64,000 nt of DNA from Eubacteriales bacterium (lineage in GTDB: Bacteria > Bacillota > Clostridia > Lachnospirales > Lachnospiraceae), in assembly GCA_030537195.1 (NCBI GenBank), contig JAUNOK010000005.1, positions 56,170-120,169 on the forward strand. The letters run 5' to 3'. A model generated the notes under the pieces. The model had not been told where the DNA came from. It saw nothing but the letters and a program-made list of their open reading frames with translations, and did no database searches. The position numbers were made by a program, and so were the translations under genes. Shown in pieces: positions 19,303-28,350 of the stretch (its first letter is position 1; every line of letters begins with the position of its first letter).

Positions 19303-20316
19303 TTGAAAAAGAAGATATGTACAGGTGTTGCAGTTATCATAATACCGATAGTATGTCTGTATCTTTTACAGTGCCTGTTAGTTCCTAAATACGCATCGGA
19401 TATTAAAGAAGGTGCGATGATTAAGGAATATTATAACAGCGAGAAGAACCATGACGTACTTATTCTTGGTGACTGCGAAGTATATGAGAATATATCCCCG
19501 GTTACAATGTGGGAGAATTACGGAATATCAGGTTATATCCGTGGAAGCGCGGAACAGCTTATATGGCAGTCTTATTATCTTTTAGAGGATACACTTAAGT
19601 ATGAGAAACCTCAGGTTGTAATTGTAAATGTGCTCGCAATGACAGAGAGTGAAGCCAAGAGCGAGGCTTATAACAGAATGACATTAGATGGCATGAGATT
19701 TTCAAAGTACAAAATAGCATCCATCAGGGAATCTATGACAGAAGATGAGAATATGGCAAGTTATATATTTCCACTGTTGAGATATCATTCAAGATGGAGC
19801 AAATTGTCATCAGAAGATTTCAGATATATGTGGAAAACACCATCGGTCACAACTAACGGTTATCTTATGCAGAAGGGTGTAAGACCGGTTACTACTATAC
19901 CGAAAGCTGCACCTCTTGCTAATTATACATTCAGTGATAAGAATATGGAATATCTTGATAAGATATATTCATTATGCAAGGATAATGGTATTAATCTTGT
20001 GCTTATGAAAGCACCGAGTGTATATCCTCACTGGTATGATGAATGGGACAAGCAGGTGAGTGATTATGCAAATGAGCATGGAATATTGTATCTTAATACA
20101 ATCAACGAGGCTGGGAATATAGGTATAGACTATACTACCGATACATTTGATTATGGACAGCATCTTAATGTTGAAGGAGCTGAGAAGCTGTCATTATATC
20201 TTGGAGAACAGCTTGTGAAGAATTTCGGACTTACCGACCACAGGCAGGATGAATCATATAAGAATGTATGGCAGTCAATAGTTGATAAATATTATGAAGA
20301 AAAGCAGGGAGATTAA
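19303..20316 (+). CDS. SGNH-hydrolase-like partner of the MBOAT acyltransferase
   Basis: This protein of about 337 residues has one N-terminal membrane helix and an extracellular domain. It follows the DltD/AlgJ-like plan: a first block VLILGDCEVYENISP and a late block DYGQHLNVEGAEKL that supplies the likely Asp/His. The usual Ser of block I is Cys here (GDC). I favour the TTG at 19303, with GGAG at 19293-19296; an ATG at 19291 sits directly against AAGGA with no spacing. It should act with the MBOAT protein to place acyl groups on a surface glycan. The next gene begins 2 bp after its stop. Confidence 0.7.
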   Translation: MKKKICTGVAVIIIPIVCLYLLQCLLVPKYASDIKEGAMIKEYYNSEKNHDVLILGDCEVYENISPVTMWENYGISGYIRGSAEQLIWQSYYLLEDTLKYEKPQVVIVNVLAMTESEAKSEAYNRMTLDGMRFSKYKIASIRESMTEDENMASYIFPLLRYHSRWSKLSSEDFRYMWKTPSVTTNGYLMQKGVRPVTTIPKAAPLANYTFSDKNMEYLDKIYSLCKDNGINLVLMKAPSVYPHWYDEWDKQVSDYANEHGILYLNTINEAGNIGIDYTTDTFDYGQHLNVEGAEKLSLYLGEQLVKNFGLTDHRQDESYKNVWQSIVDKYYEEKQGD

Positions 20317-20318
20317 TT

Positions 20319-20840
20319 ATGAGAAAGAAGAGTTTAATGTTAGCTGCAGTACTTGCAGCAGGAGTAATGATGGCAGCTTGTGGTGGCGCAACAACACTGC
20401 CAGATAACAGTCAGGATAAGCCAGTTGCGTCACAGCAGACTGAAAGTAAGTATTCATTTGAATTAAAGGGCGTAGAGTTAAAGACAGATGGCGACCTCAC
20501 AGAATATACATCTAAGCTTGGTGAGCCTTCTGGTGGTTACTATGAGGCTAAAAGCTGTGCATTTGAAGGAATGGATAAGTTCTATTATTACGACAGCGTA
20601 ACATTACAGGGATATCAGAAGGACGGTAAGGATAAGCTTTATTCTATAACACTTATGGATGATGCTGTTAAGACTAAAGAGGGTGTCCGTATTGGTGATA
20701 AGAAAGATAAGGTTGTATCAGCATATGGAAGTGATTATACAGAGGCGGACGGACAGCTTCAGTATGAATCAGGTAATACCAAGCTTTCATTCGTTATGAA
20801 GGATGATGAGGTACAGAGCATAATATACAGCGTTAAATAA
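20319..20840 (+). CDS. Small lipoprotein of unknown function
   Basis: This 173-residue protein has a signal peptide with lipobox MAAC and Cys21 as the lipidation site. The mature part looks like two beta-rich repeats, one around residues 48-100 and one after GVRIGDKKDKVVSAYG. This loosely resembles the SmpA/BLIP-like fold but cannot be proved by eye. It starts 2 bp after the SGNH-like gene and ends at a terminator, so it closes the surface-modification operon. Its link to acylation is by context only. Confidence 0.7.
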   Translation: MRKKSLMLAAVLAAGVMMAACGGATTLPDNSQDKPVASQQTESKYSFELKGVELKTDGDLTEYTSKLGEPSGGYYEAKSCAFEGMDKFYYYDSVTLQGYQKDGKDKLYSITLMDDAVKTKEGVRIGDKKDKVVSAYGSDYTEADGQLQYESGNTKLSFVMKDDEVQSIIYSVK

Positions 20841-20853
20841 TTGGTTAGTAATT

Positions 20854-20895
20854 AATCCCACCAGATTAGGAGATTCTGTCTGGTGGGATTGTTGT
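20854..20895. terminator. Bidirectional terminator between the lipoprotein and amidase genes
   Basis: AATCCCACCAGA (20854-20865) pairs perfectly with TCTGGTGGGATT (20879-20890). The two flanking genes converge here. Confidence 0.8.
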
Positions 20896-20912
20896 ATGCC
20901 CTGCGGTGTATA

Positions 20913-21824
20913 TTATGCGTATACAATGTAGGTGCTGTAGCGGAATTTACGGAGTTTCTGTTCCATCTTGATAGCGTTGGAAAGCTGTCTGAAAGCACCA
21001 ACCTGAACTTTGTAATAGTCATCTTCATATATGATAAATGCAGGGAAGCCCTCAACAAGCAGAGAATTAAGCATGCGGTCTGCATTATCTTTATTGCGGT
21101 AAGCGCCGACCTGTACACGGTAAAGTGGTTCAGGAGTCATGTCTTCATCACAGCCGCATGAAGGTTTAGATGGTGGGGCAGGCTTTTTCTGTCCTGCTGC
21201 CGGCATGATTTCCGTGGATTCGGCAGAGTCTGATTTCACAGATGGAATTTCGCTTGAAGCAGCTCTTGTAGTAGTGTCTGTTTTAGGTGTAATTCCCAGA
21301 GTCTTAAGAATACCGTCTGCAATACCATTTGCAATCTGGTTAAAGTTCTTGTCAAATGTTTCATTATCCTTATCGTTATTAATAAATCCGGCTTCTACAA
21401 GAACCGCAGGCATTCTTGTACGCTTGAGTACAACGAGGTTAGGTCGCTCAGTAATTCCAAGATTCTTAAAGCCAGCTTTTTCAAGTTCTGAGTTGATATT
21501 GGCAGCCATCTGTGATTTGATACCGGAATTATTATAAACTAAAGTTTCTACGCCTGTGTACTGGTTAGGTGTTGGCGATGAATTCCTGTGGATTGACATG
21601 AAATAATCAGCTTTGGCATCATTGGCATCAGTAGCCTTCTTAAAAGGTGTTTCGTATTCATCTGTAGTACGGGTATACACAACGTCAACACCGTTCTTTT
21701 CTAATATATCACCGACGGCAAGAGCAAGCTTTAAGTTATCGTCCTTCTCAGCCCTGCCATTATATGTTGCACCATAGTCGCTTCCGCCATGACCGGCATC
21801 TATGGCAATCTTATATTGAGCCAT
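20913..21824 (-). CDS. N-acetylmuramoyl-L-alanine amidase with C-terminal SPOR domain, no signal peptide
   Basis: This 303-residue protein begins MAQYKIAIDAGHGG, so the Amidase_3 domain starts at once without a signal peptide. Zinc-site motifs are intact: DAGHGG, the Glu of GRAEKDDN, SIHRNSS and VLVEAGFINN. A Ser/Pro-rich linker leads to a SPOR domain at about 228-303 (RVQVGAYRNKDNADRML, KVQVGAFRQ). The start at 21824 has GGAG upstream; longer forms to 21887 add no plausible signal. The layout resembles CwlC-type mother-cell amidases of sporulating Bacilli. It diverges from a SpoIID-like gene 98 bp away. Confidence 0.88.
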   Translation of the reverse strand: MAQYKIAIDAGHGGSDYGATYNGRAEKDDNLKLALAVGDILEKNGVDVVYTRTTDEYETPFKKATDANDAKADYFMSIHRNSSPTPNQYTGVETLVYNNSGIKSQMAANINSELEKAGFKNLGITERPNLVVLKRTRMPAVLVEAGFINNDKDNETFDKNFNQIANGIADGILKTLGITPKTDTTTRAASSEIPSVKSDSAESTEIMPAAGQKKPAPPSKPSCGCDEDMTPEPLYRVQVGAYRNKDNADRMLNSLLVEGFPAFIIYEDDYYKVQVGAFRQLSNAIKMEQKLRKFRYSTYIVYA

Positions 21825-21922
21825 AATTTCTCCGATAATATTAATCATATTATTGTATGCAAAAGACATAATCAGCGTACCTGTCACATATATTTATCTT
21901 AAGATGAGAAAGAGGACAGATT

Positions 21923-23182
21923 ATGAACGTTGGATATGTACATACATTTGAAGTGCCAGAAAATAATATTGATAAAGGTAAGTTAAAGGTAAGTGTTGTT
22001 GATGAGGAAAATGCGCCAATTAAAGGAGCAACTGTAAGACTGTCGTATACAGGAAATCCTGATAATATAATAGGAGAAAGCGGCACTGATGAAGACGGAA
22101 TAAGCATATTTAATGACTTAAGAACGCCGCCGATTGAATATAGTATGGAGCCGGGTAACAGGCAGCCGTTCTCAGAGTATGACATAGCTGTGAGCGCACC
22201 GGGTTACAGTGATGTGAGCATTTCGGGAAGTGATATGTTTTCAGGAGAAGTGAGTCTTCAGAATGTAAGAATGTTCACAAGGGAGAATGCACAGGATAAT
22301 ATAGTTATTCCTGTAAACACATTGTACGGAGATTTTCCACCTAAGATATATGAGGCAGAGATAAAGCCCATGGGTCAGTCGGGAGAAATCGTTCTTGACA
22401 GGGTTGTTGTGCCTGAAATTGTGGTTGTGCATGATGGTCCGCCAAGAGATTCAGGGGCAGATAATTATTATGTAACATATAAGGATTATATAAAAAATGT
22501 AGCAAGTTCCGAGATATATTCGACATGGCCAAGGCAGACAATTGAAGCAAATGTGCTTGCAATTATGTCATTTACATTAAACCGTGTATACACAGAATGG
22601 TATAGAAACCAATTCTATGATTTTACAATAACTTCATCAACTGCATATGACCAGAAATGGGTTAATGGAAGAAATGTATTTGAGAGTATATCACAGGTGG
22701 TTGATGATATATTTGACAATTACATATCAAGACCTAATGTTAAACAGCCAATACTTACGCAGTATTGTGATGGAAAGCGGGTAACCTGTCCTAACAGGCT
22801 TTCACAGTGGGGCAGTAAGTATCTTGGTGACCAGAACTATTCATCAATAGAGATATTAAGATATTATTATGGTCAGGATGTGTATATTAATGCGGCAGAG
22901 CAGATAAGCGGAATTCCTTATTCATGGCCAGGAACTAATCTTGATATAGGTTCATCAGGACAGAAGGTAAGACAGCTGCAGGAGCAGCTTAATCTTATAG
23001 GCGAGTATTATAATTCTATTCCGGTTCTTTCGACAGATGGAATATATGGTGAGCAGACGGCAGCTGCAGTTAAAGAGTTTCAGAGAATATTTAATCTGCC
23101 GCAGTCAGGAATAACAGATTTTCCTACATGGTTCACAGTTTCAGAAAAATATGTTGCACTTGCCGGGCTGGCAGAGTTGTAA
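21923..23182 (+). CDS. SpoIID-like protein with a peptidoglycan-binding domain
   Basis: This 419-residue protein has an N-terminal carboxypeptidase-regulatory-like beta domain (about 13-90: GKLKVSVVDEENAPIKGATV). Next comes a SpoIID-like region: NVASSEIYSTWPRQTIEANV at about 193-212, and RLSQWGSKYLGDQNYSSIEI before RYYYG. It ends with a PG_binding_1 domain (about 345-405: GQKVRQLQEQLNLIG, DGIYGEQTAAAVKEFQ). SpoIID is a lytic transglycosylase acting on denuded glycan. There is no signal peptide. Whether the catalytic Glu is kept cannot be fully judged; Glu in SSEIYSTWP is the candidate. It is divergent to an amidase, a natural functional partner. Confidence 0.8.
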   Translation: MNVGYVHTFEVPENNIDKGKLKVSVVDEENAPIKGATVRLSYTGNPDNIIGESGTDEDGISIFNDLRTPPIEYSMEPGNRQPFSEYDIAVSAPGYSDVSISGSDMFSGEVSLQNVRMFTRENAQDNIVIPVNTLYGDFPPKIYEAEIKPMGQSGEIVLDRVVVPEIVVVHDGPPRDSGADNYYVTYKDYIKNVASSEIYSTWPRQTIEANVLAIMSFTLNRVYTEWYRNQFYDFTITSSTAYDQKWVNGRNVFESISQVVDDIFDNYISRPNVKQPILTQYCDGKRVTCPNRLSQWGSKYLGDQNYSSIEILRYYYGQDVYINAAEQISGIPYSWPGTNLDIGSSGQKVRQLQEQLNLIGEYYNSIPVLSTDGIYGEQTAAAVKEFQRIFNLPQSGITDFPTWFTVSEKYVALAGLAEL

Positions 23183-23221
23183 GAATATAAAGCATAGATA
23201 AATGGTAACGAAGATATGTAT

Positions 23222-23250
23222 GGCTGTCACTTTATGTGGCAGCCTTTTTT
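23222..23250 (+). terminator. Intrinsic terminator after the SpoIID-like gene
   Basis: GGCTGTCAC (23222-23230) pairs with GTGGCAGCC (23236-23244), loop TTTAT, then six T residues. Confidence 0.9.
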
Positions 23251-23272
23251 AAGTTTATTCAGCTGGTATGGA

Positions 23273-24214
23273 TTATTTCTTTCGTGAACCGTATATTTCA
23301 TGAACTTTGGACTCAAGTTCAGCTATTCTTGATTCCTGTTCTGTCTTATACTGCTCATATTCCTCATTGGCAATCTGTGAAAGCGTTTCTTCATTCTCAA
23401 GAGACTCAAATGCCTGTGAAAGAGTATAAGAATTAATAGAGCCTTCGCCTATTTTGCTGCTTAATTCTTCAAGAAAGCCTGTTATAGTAGATTCGTCTAT
23501 AGTTCCATCCTCCATATCAGCAAAATCGAATATCATTACGGCATCAGTATTAGTTGATATCGCCTGATTAATAAGATTGGTAAAAGCATTTGACGAACGG
23601 ATAAAGCTGTAGGAAATGTATAACATTCCATTAGAAGCAGTTCCTGATGCAAATGTTTCATTATAGCACACAAGATGGCTGTAATCATTATCCAGCAATG
23701 ACTTGCGGGCTTCATCTGTATCATATGTATGTCTTAAGAAAAATGTATCCTTAAGATTATAATTGTCTCTGGCAAGATTATTGCGGACTTTGATTGCAGA
23801 TGCAAGAACTTCATCATCGAAAGTCATACCTGAAAGCAGAATATCGTAATTGTTATTCTGCGACTTTTTAATTATGGAGTTCAGTTCTTTAGTGTCGATT
23901 GAACAATCAGCAATTATTGTTGGTGTAAAATCATAATCAGTCATAAGTTCTTTGATTGTATCAATATCATCTGCAGATGCAGGAACGAATGCTAAAGTAG
24001 CTCCGGCATTGGAATTGTCAGATGTGCCAAGTTTCTGCTTTCTTGATTGTAGTTCAGAGTATATATTGTTAATCTCATTCTGATAAGGAGCAGCTTCTTT
24101 TTCAAGATTATTAAGTTCGTTCTGATTCTGTCGCTGGCTTCTGAATGCAAAAAATGTACAGACACAGAGGACACATACTCCTATAGCAATTATAATTCCA
24201 TATATTCTCTTCAT
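23273..24214 (-). CDS. Membrane-anchored coiled-coil protein, possibly a degenerate deacetylase-like fold
   Basis: This 313-residue protein has one N-terminal transmembrane helix (IIIAIGVCVLCVCTFFAF) and a short coiled coil (about 28-65). A globular domain follows with alternating strands and helices (LAFVPASADDIDTIKELM, YDFTPTIIADCSID, YDILLSGMTFDDE), and an acidic coiled tail closes the protein. The strand order is reminiscent of NodB-type polysaccharide deacetylases, but no metal-binding Asp-Asp/His-x-x-x-His set is visible, so it would be inactive. The start at 24214 has GGAG nine bases upstream. It converges with the SpoIID-like gene. Function unknown. Confidence 0.6.
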   Translation of the reverse strand: MKRIYGIIIAIGVCVLCVCTFFAFRSQRQNQNELNNLEKEAAPYQNEINNIYSELQSRKQKLGTSDNSNAGATLAFVPASADDIDTIKELMTDYDFTPTIIADCSIDTKELNSIIKKSQNNNYDILLSGMTFDDEVLASAIKVRNNLARDNYNLKDTFFLRHTYDTDEARKSLLDNDYSHLVCYNETFASGTASNGMLYISYSFIRSSNAFTNLINQAISTNTDAVMIFDFADMEDGTIDESTITGFLEELSSKIGEGSINSYTLSQAFESLENEETLSQIANEEYEQYKTEQESRIAELESKVHEIYGSRKK

Positions 24215-24368
24215 AGTTATATACTCCATTCATTAGTTTATAAAAAAGTGTATCTTAAGGTGTTGATAATGTCAATGTGAATACATATAAGTATGAAAAA
24301 TGTGTATTTTTAAGTTGTTATATGATAAAATATTCTCGAAAGATAAGGCGTGTCTGGGAGATTTTAAT

Positions 24369-26420
24369 ATGAAAAAGAATATGAATCTTAAATTTATCAG
24401 AATAAAAACAGCTGTTATTCTGCTTATTTCTTTTATAGTTATTAATGCATTTGTCCATGTACAGTTCTTTTATCAGGAGAATGAAGGAAAACTAAAAGCA
24501 CAGTATACTGCGGAGTCAACAGTAAGAAGAGTTGAATCCAACATTGATAAATATCTTGCAATGTCCGATTTTTTCAAAAGAATGATTGAATCAGGCAATG
24601 ATATTGATGATACATATTTTAGGCAGCTTTCTGGTTATATGCTTGAAAACAACAATGTGATTGAAGGAATAGAATTAGCAAAGGATGGAGTGGTTACACA
24701 GGCATATCCATATGAAAACAATAGACAGGCGATTGGTCTTGATATGTTAACTGATTCAAGAAGAGAAAAAGAGGCTAATCTTGCTAAAGATAGTGGTGCA
24801 TATACAATAGCAGGTCCATATGAGCTGGTTCAGGGAGGCACAGGAGCATTACTGTTTGACCCTATCTACATTGACAATGAGGGTAACAGTCAGTTCTGGG
24901 GATTTGCAATACTTGTTATTAACTGGGATGGATTTATTAATGAAATGCAGTTAGATAATCTTGAGGATGCGGCATATCACTACAGAATATGGAAAAAGGA
25001 TATGACAACCGGAGAGAAACTCACAATTGCACAATGTTCATCGGGTAAGTTTAATGATGTATTGGAAGTAGAGTGTAATGTGCCTAATGATTGCTGGTAT
25101 TTTGATATTGTTCCAGAGAATGGATGGATATCTAGAGGAGAGCTTTTACTTGGAACATTTGCAAGTATGATACTTGCGTTTCTCTTTACATTTGCATGCT
25201 GGCAGTCACAGATGCGACGTTTCAAGGAAGCCCGTTATGCAGATGAAATAGAAAAAGCTGCAAAAAAAGCGCAGAATGCCAATGAAGCCAAGACAAGGTT
25301 CCTTTTTAATATGAGTCATGATATAAGAACACCAATGAATGCAATTATTGGATTTACTGTTCTTCTTGAAAAACATATAGATGACAGGGATAAAGTTAAA
25401 GATTATATTAATAAGATTAAATCTTCAAGTGAGATGTTGTTATCAATAATTAACCATGTCCTTGAAATGGCCAGAATTGAAAGCGGCAAGATGACGCTTG
25501 ATAACAATGTTGTAGATGTATATGGGGTAAAACAGTCTCTGGAAGCAGTCTTTGAGCCTGCGTTAAAGAATAAAAGACTGATAATGACTTATAACAGCCA
25601 CTTACAGCATCAGTATATTATTGGAGATGAAACTAAGATTAAAGAAATTCTTCTTAATGTTATAAGTAATTCTGTTAAATATACACAGAGAGGTGGGCAG
25701 ATTAATATTACAGTAAATGAGATGCCTGGAACATTTGATGACAGGGCATTATACAAGGTTATTGTTGCAGATACAGGAATCGGAATGAGTAAAGAATATC
25801 TGCCACATATATTTGAAACATTTACAAGAGAGAAGACAAGTACAGAAACTAAGGTTGACGGAACTGGTCTTGGCCTGCCTATTGTGAAATCACTTCTTGA
25901 GATGATGGGTGGAAAGATTGAAGTAGACAGTGAGCTTGGTAAAGGAACAACAATAACAATCACAGCGGAATTTCCTATAGCAAAGAATGAGAAGTCTGAT
26001 GATTCGAACAAGGAAAACACCGTTAAACAATCAGATAACGGAGGGGGAAGAATTCTGCTTGCAGAAGACAATGACCTTAATGCAGAGATTGCAGTTACAT
26101 TGCTTACGGAAAGAGGATTTGAGGTTGACAGAGCTAAAGATGGTGCTGTATGTATAGATATGGTTAAAGAAAAACCTGTTGATTATTATAATCTCATTCT
26201 TATGGATATCCAGATGCCTAATAAGAATGGTTACAGAACTACAGAGGAAATCAGGAGCCTTGGAGACAGACGGGCATTTATCCCTATAATAGCCATGACA
26301 GCCAATGCATTTGAAGAGGATAAACAGAAAGCGGCTGCGGCAGGCATGAACGGGTACATAGCAAAGCCAATAGATGTTGATGTACTGATGAAGACAATTG
26401 ACGAGATGAACAATGTGTGA
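24369..26420 (+). CDS. Hybrid sensor histidine kinase with CHASE domain and receiver
   Basis: This 683-residue protein has, in order: TM1 (about 12-30), a CHASE-type extracellular sensor (about 55-240; GIELAKDGVVTQAYPY), TM2 (about 257-278), HisKA with NMSHDIRTPMNAIIGF (His317), HATPase_c with DTGIGMS and GTGLGLPIVKSLL, and a C-terminal receiver with LILMDIQMP (Asp613) and AMTANAF. The ATG at 24369 follows GGGAG at 24356-24360. The phosphorelay needs an outside HPt protein or regulator, and none is nearby. The ligand is unknown. It is a single-gene unit ending at a terminator. Confidence 0.92.
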   Translation: MKKNMNLKFIRIKTAVILLISFIVINAFVHVQFFYQENEGKLKAQYTAESTVRRVESNIDKYLAMSDFFKRMIESGNDIDDTYFRQLSGYMLENNNVIEGIELAKDGVVTQAYPYENNRQAIGLDMLTDSRREKEANLAKDSGAYTIAGPYELVQGGTGALLFDPIYIDNEGNSQFWGFAILVINWDGFINEMQLDNLEDAAYHYRIWKKDMTTGEKLTIAQCSSGKFNDVLEVECNVPNDCWYFDIVPENGWISRGELLLGTFASMILAFLFTFACWQSQMRRFKEARYADEIEKAAKKAQNANEAKTRFLFNMSHDIRTPMNAIIGFTVLLEKHIDDRDKVKDYINKIKSSSEMLLSIINHVLEMARIESGKMTLDNNVVDVYGVKQSLEAVFEPALKNKRLIMTYNSHLQHQYIIGDETKIKEILLNVISNSVKYTQRGGQINITVNEMPGTFDDRALYKVIVADTGIGMSKEYLPHIFETFTREKTSTETKVDGTGLGLPIVKSLLEMMGGKIEVDSELGKGTTITITAEFPIAKNEKSDDSNKENTVKQSDNGGGRILLAEDNDLNAEIAVTLLTERGFEVDRAKDGAVCIDMVKEKPVDYYNLILMDIQMPNKNGYRTTEEIRSLGDRRAFIPIIAMTANAFEEDKQKAAAAGMNGYIAKPIDVDVLMKTIDEMNNV

Positions 26421-26675
26421 TTGTAGATTATTAAGAGGTGACTATGGAAAAAGGATAAGAAGGACGGAATTAAGGGATTACTGGATTCGTTGTAATAAGA
26501 TTTATAGGGACTTTTGATATGAAAATATCTTAAGTCTCTTTTTTATTAAAATGTATTATCTTTAAAAAATTTCGCAAAAAATATTATGTAGTGGTCTTGA
26601 CTTAAAGTCATGTTTAGGTGTTATAAGAATTTATAGAAACACATTTATAGAGAAATTTAACAGGAGGACATTGAT
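26421..26675. other. Intergenic region between kinase and reductase genes
   Basis: The 255-bp gap holds a terminator at 26506-26545 and the leader of the reductase gene. A ribosome-site-like AAGAGGTGACTATG leads into an ORF of only four codons. No convincing gene is present. Confidence 0.5.
26506..26545 (+). terminator. Intrinsic terminator after the histidine kinase
   Basis: AGGGACTTTTGATAT (26506-26520) and ATATCTTAAGTCTCT (26525-26539) form a hairpin with a GAAA loop and a small internal loop, then a T run. Confidence 0.75.
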
Positions 26676-27563
26676 ATGGAATATGTAACTTTGAACAATG
26701 GAGTTAAGATGCCAATATTAGGCTATGGAGTTTATCAGGTAACTAAGGACGAGTGTGAGAGATGTGTTCTCGATGCCCTTAAGACAGGTTACAGGGCAAT
26801 AGATACAGCACAGAGTTATTTCAATGAGGAAGAGGTTGGTAATGCAATTGCCAAATCCGGAATTCCAAGAGAAGAGATTTTCCTTACAACTAAGGTATGG
26901 ATTGAGCATTATGGATATGAGGAAGCTAAGAAATCTGTTCTTGAGTCTATGAAGAAGTTAAAAACAGATTATCTTGATTTAGTCCTTCTTCACCAGCCAT
27001 TTTCTGACGCATATGGTGCATATCATGCATTAGAAGATTTATATGATGAAGGTAAAATCAGAGCAATAGGAATATCTAATTTCTATGTTGACAGAATGGT
27101 GGATTTTGCTTCATTTAACAGAATTAAACCAATGGTTAATCAGGTTGAAACACATATCTTTAACCAGCAGAAGGAAATGAAGGAGTGGGCTGACAAATAT
27201 GGAATACAGCTTGAGGCATGGGCTCCATTCGGTGAAGGAAGAGGAGGCACATTTGACAATCCTGTTATTGCAGAGATTGCAGCAAAGTACGGAAAAACAC
27301 CAGCACAGGTTATGCTTCGCTGGCATATTCAGAGAGGAGTTGTCGTAATTCCTAAGTCAACTCATATAGAGAGAATGGAAGAGAACTTCAATGTATTTGA
27401 TTTCACTCTTTCTGAAGAAGATATGAATACAATATCAGAGCTTGATAAAAAGGAAAGTGCATTCTTCTCACATCAGGACCCTAAGATGGTTGAATGGTTT
27501 GTGAAGATGGTTGAAGAAAGAAAGAACAATCAGGACAGTTCCAAGGAAAAGAAGAACTGGTAA
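26676..27563 (+). CDS. Aldo/keto reductase
   Basis: This 295-residue NAD(P)H-dependent oxidoreductase keeps the full catalytic tetrad pattern: Asp and Tyr in AIDTAQSYFNEEEVG, Lys in LTTKVW and His in DLVLLHQPF. The cofactor segment VIPKSTHIERMEENFNVF is typical of the family. AGGAGG at 26661-26666 precedes the start. The flavodoxin lipoprotein gene starts 24 bp downstream, so both are probably cotranscribed. That pairing of AKR and flavodoxin is common in anaerobes and suggests a role in redox or aldehyde detoxification (inference). Confidence 0.93.
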   Translation: MEYVTLNNGVKMPILGYGVYQVTKDECERCVLDALKTGYRAIDTAQSYFNEEEVGNAIAKSGIPREEIFLTTKVWIEHYGYEEAKKSVLESMKKLKTDYLDLVLLHQPFSDAYGAYHALEDLYDEGKIRAIGISNFYVDRMVDFASFNRIKPMVNQVETHIFNQQKEMKEWADKYGIQLEAWAPFGEGRGGTFDNPVIAEIAAKYGKTPAQVMLRWHIQRGVVVIPKSTHIERMEENFNVFDFTLSEEDMNTISELDKKESAFFSHQDPKMVEWFVKMVEERKNNQDSSKEKKNW

Positions 27564-27587
27564 TACTTTCGAAAGGCGGAAATAATT

Positions 27588-28268
27588 ATGAAGATTAAAA
27601 GGATTGTAAGTGTGGCAGCTACATTTGTTCTGGCATTAGGACTGTTTACAGGCTGTGGAGCAGCTTCATCAGGTACAACAACAACTACAGCTAATAATAA
27701 TACAACAGTGGCACAGGATACTGTTAAATCAACAGAAGCTGCTGATAGTACAACAGCACAGACAACACCTTCTACAGATAAGAAGACACTTGTAGTATAT
27801 TATTCAGCAACAGGAAGCACTAAGGCAGTTGCACAGACTATTGCTGAGAGTGCGGATGCAGATATTTTCGAGATTACACCAGTTAATCCTTATACAAGTG
27901 ATGACCTTAACTGGAACAATAATAACAGTCGTGTTTCTAAGGAACATAATGATGAGAGCCTTAGAAATGTAGAGCTAACAAAGGTTACACCTGACAACTG
28001 GGATTCATATGATACTGTATTTATTGGCTATCCAATCTGGTGGTATATCGCAGCATGGCCTGTAGACACATTTGTAAAAGGCAATGATTTTACAGGAAAG
28101 ACAGTTATTCCATTCTGTACATCAGCTTCATCAGGAATCGGTGACAGTGGAACAAGATTACAGAAGATGGCAGGAACAGGTAACTGGCAGGCTGGACAGA
28201 GATTCAGCTCAGGAGCTTCTGCATCAGAAGTTTCTAAGTGGGTTAAATCATTAAAGCTTGGAAACTAA
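27588..28268 (+). CDS. Flavodoxin-domain lipoprotein
   Basis: This 226-residue protein has a signal peptide with lipobox LFTGC (lipidated Cys at about 23) and a Thr/Ala-rich linker (about 28-65). A flavodoxin-like domain follows: TLVVYYSATGSTKAVAQTIA gives the FMN phosphate loop, and VFIGYPIWWYIAAWP and FCTSASSGIGDSG give the isoalloxazine loops. It is therefore an extracytoplasmic, membrane-tethered flavoprotein. It follows an aldo/keto reductase gene by 24 bp and ends at a terminator. Its electron donor is not identifiable here. Confidence 0.88.
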   Translation: MKIKRIVSVAATFVLALGLFTGCGAASSGTTTTTANNNTTVAQDTVKSTEAADSTTAQTTPSTDKKTLVVYYSATGSTKAVAQTIAESADADIFEITPVNPYTSDDLNWNNNNSRVSKEHNDESLRNVELTKVTPDNWDSYDTVFIGYPIWWYIAAWPVDTFVKGNDFTGKTVIPFCTSASSGIGDSGTRLQKMAGTGNWQAGQRFSSGASASEVSKWVKSLKLGN

Positions 28269-28280
28269 CAAATTGTATGT

Positions 28281-28311
28281 AAAGCCAGTATTTTGCTGGC
28301 TTTATAATTTT
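28281..28311 (+). terminator. Intrinsic terminator after the flavodoxin gene
   Basis: AAAGCCAG (28281-28288) pairs with CTGGCTTT (28296-28303), followed by ATAATTTTTT. Confidence 0.85.
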
Positions 28312-28323
28312 TTAATAATTTCA

Positions 28324-28350
28324 TTAGCACTCACCTCTTGACAGTGCTAA
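28324..28350. promoter_or_regulatory. CIRCE operator (HrcA binding site) of clpB
   Basis: TTAGCACTC, a 9-bp spacer and CAGTGCTAA match the CIRCE consensus TTAGCACTC-N9-GAGTGCTAA with one mismatch. It overlaps the -35 box of clpB, so HrcA binding would block RNA polymerase, with release on heat or misfolding stress. Confidence 0.93.

Noticed and set aside
26441..26496. A possible small gene: ribosome-site-like AAGAGGTG followed by ATGGAAAAAGG
   Set aside because: The frame stops after four codons. Deleting one A from the A5 run would give only a 16-residue peptide, so a broken gene is not supported.
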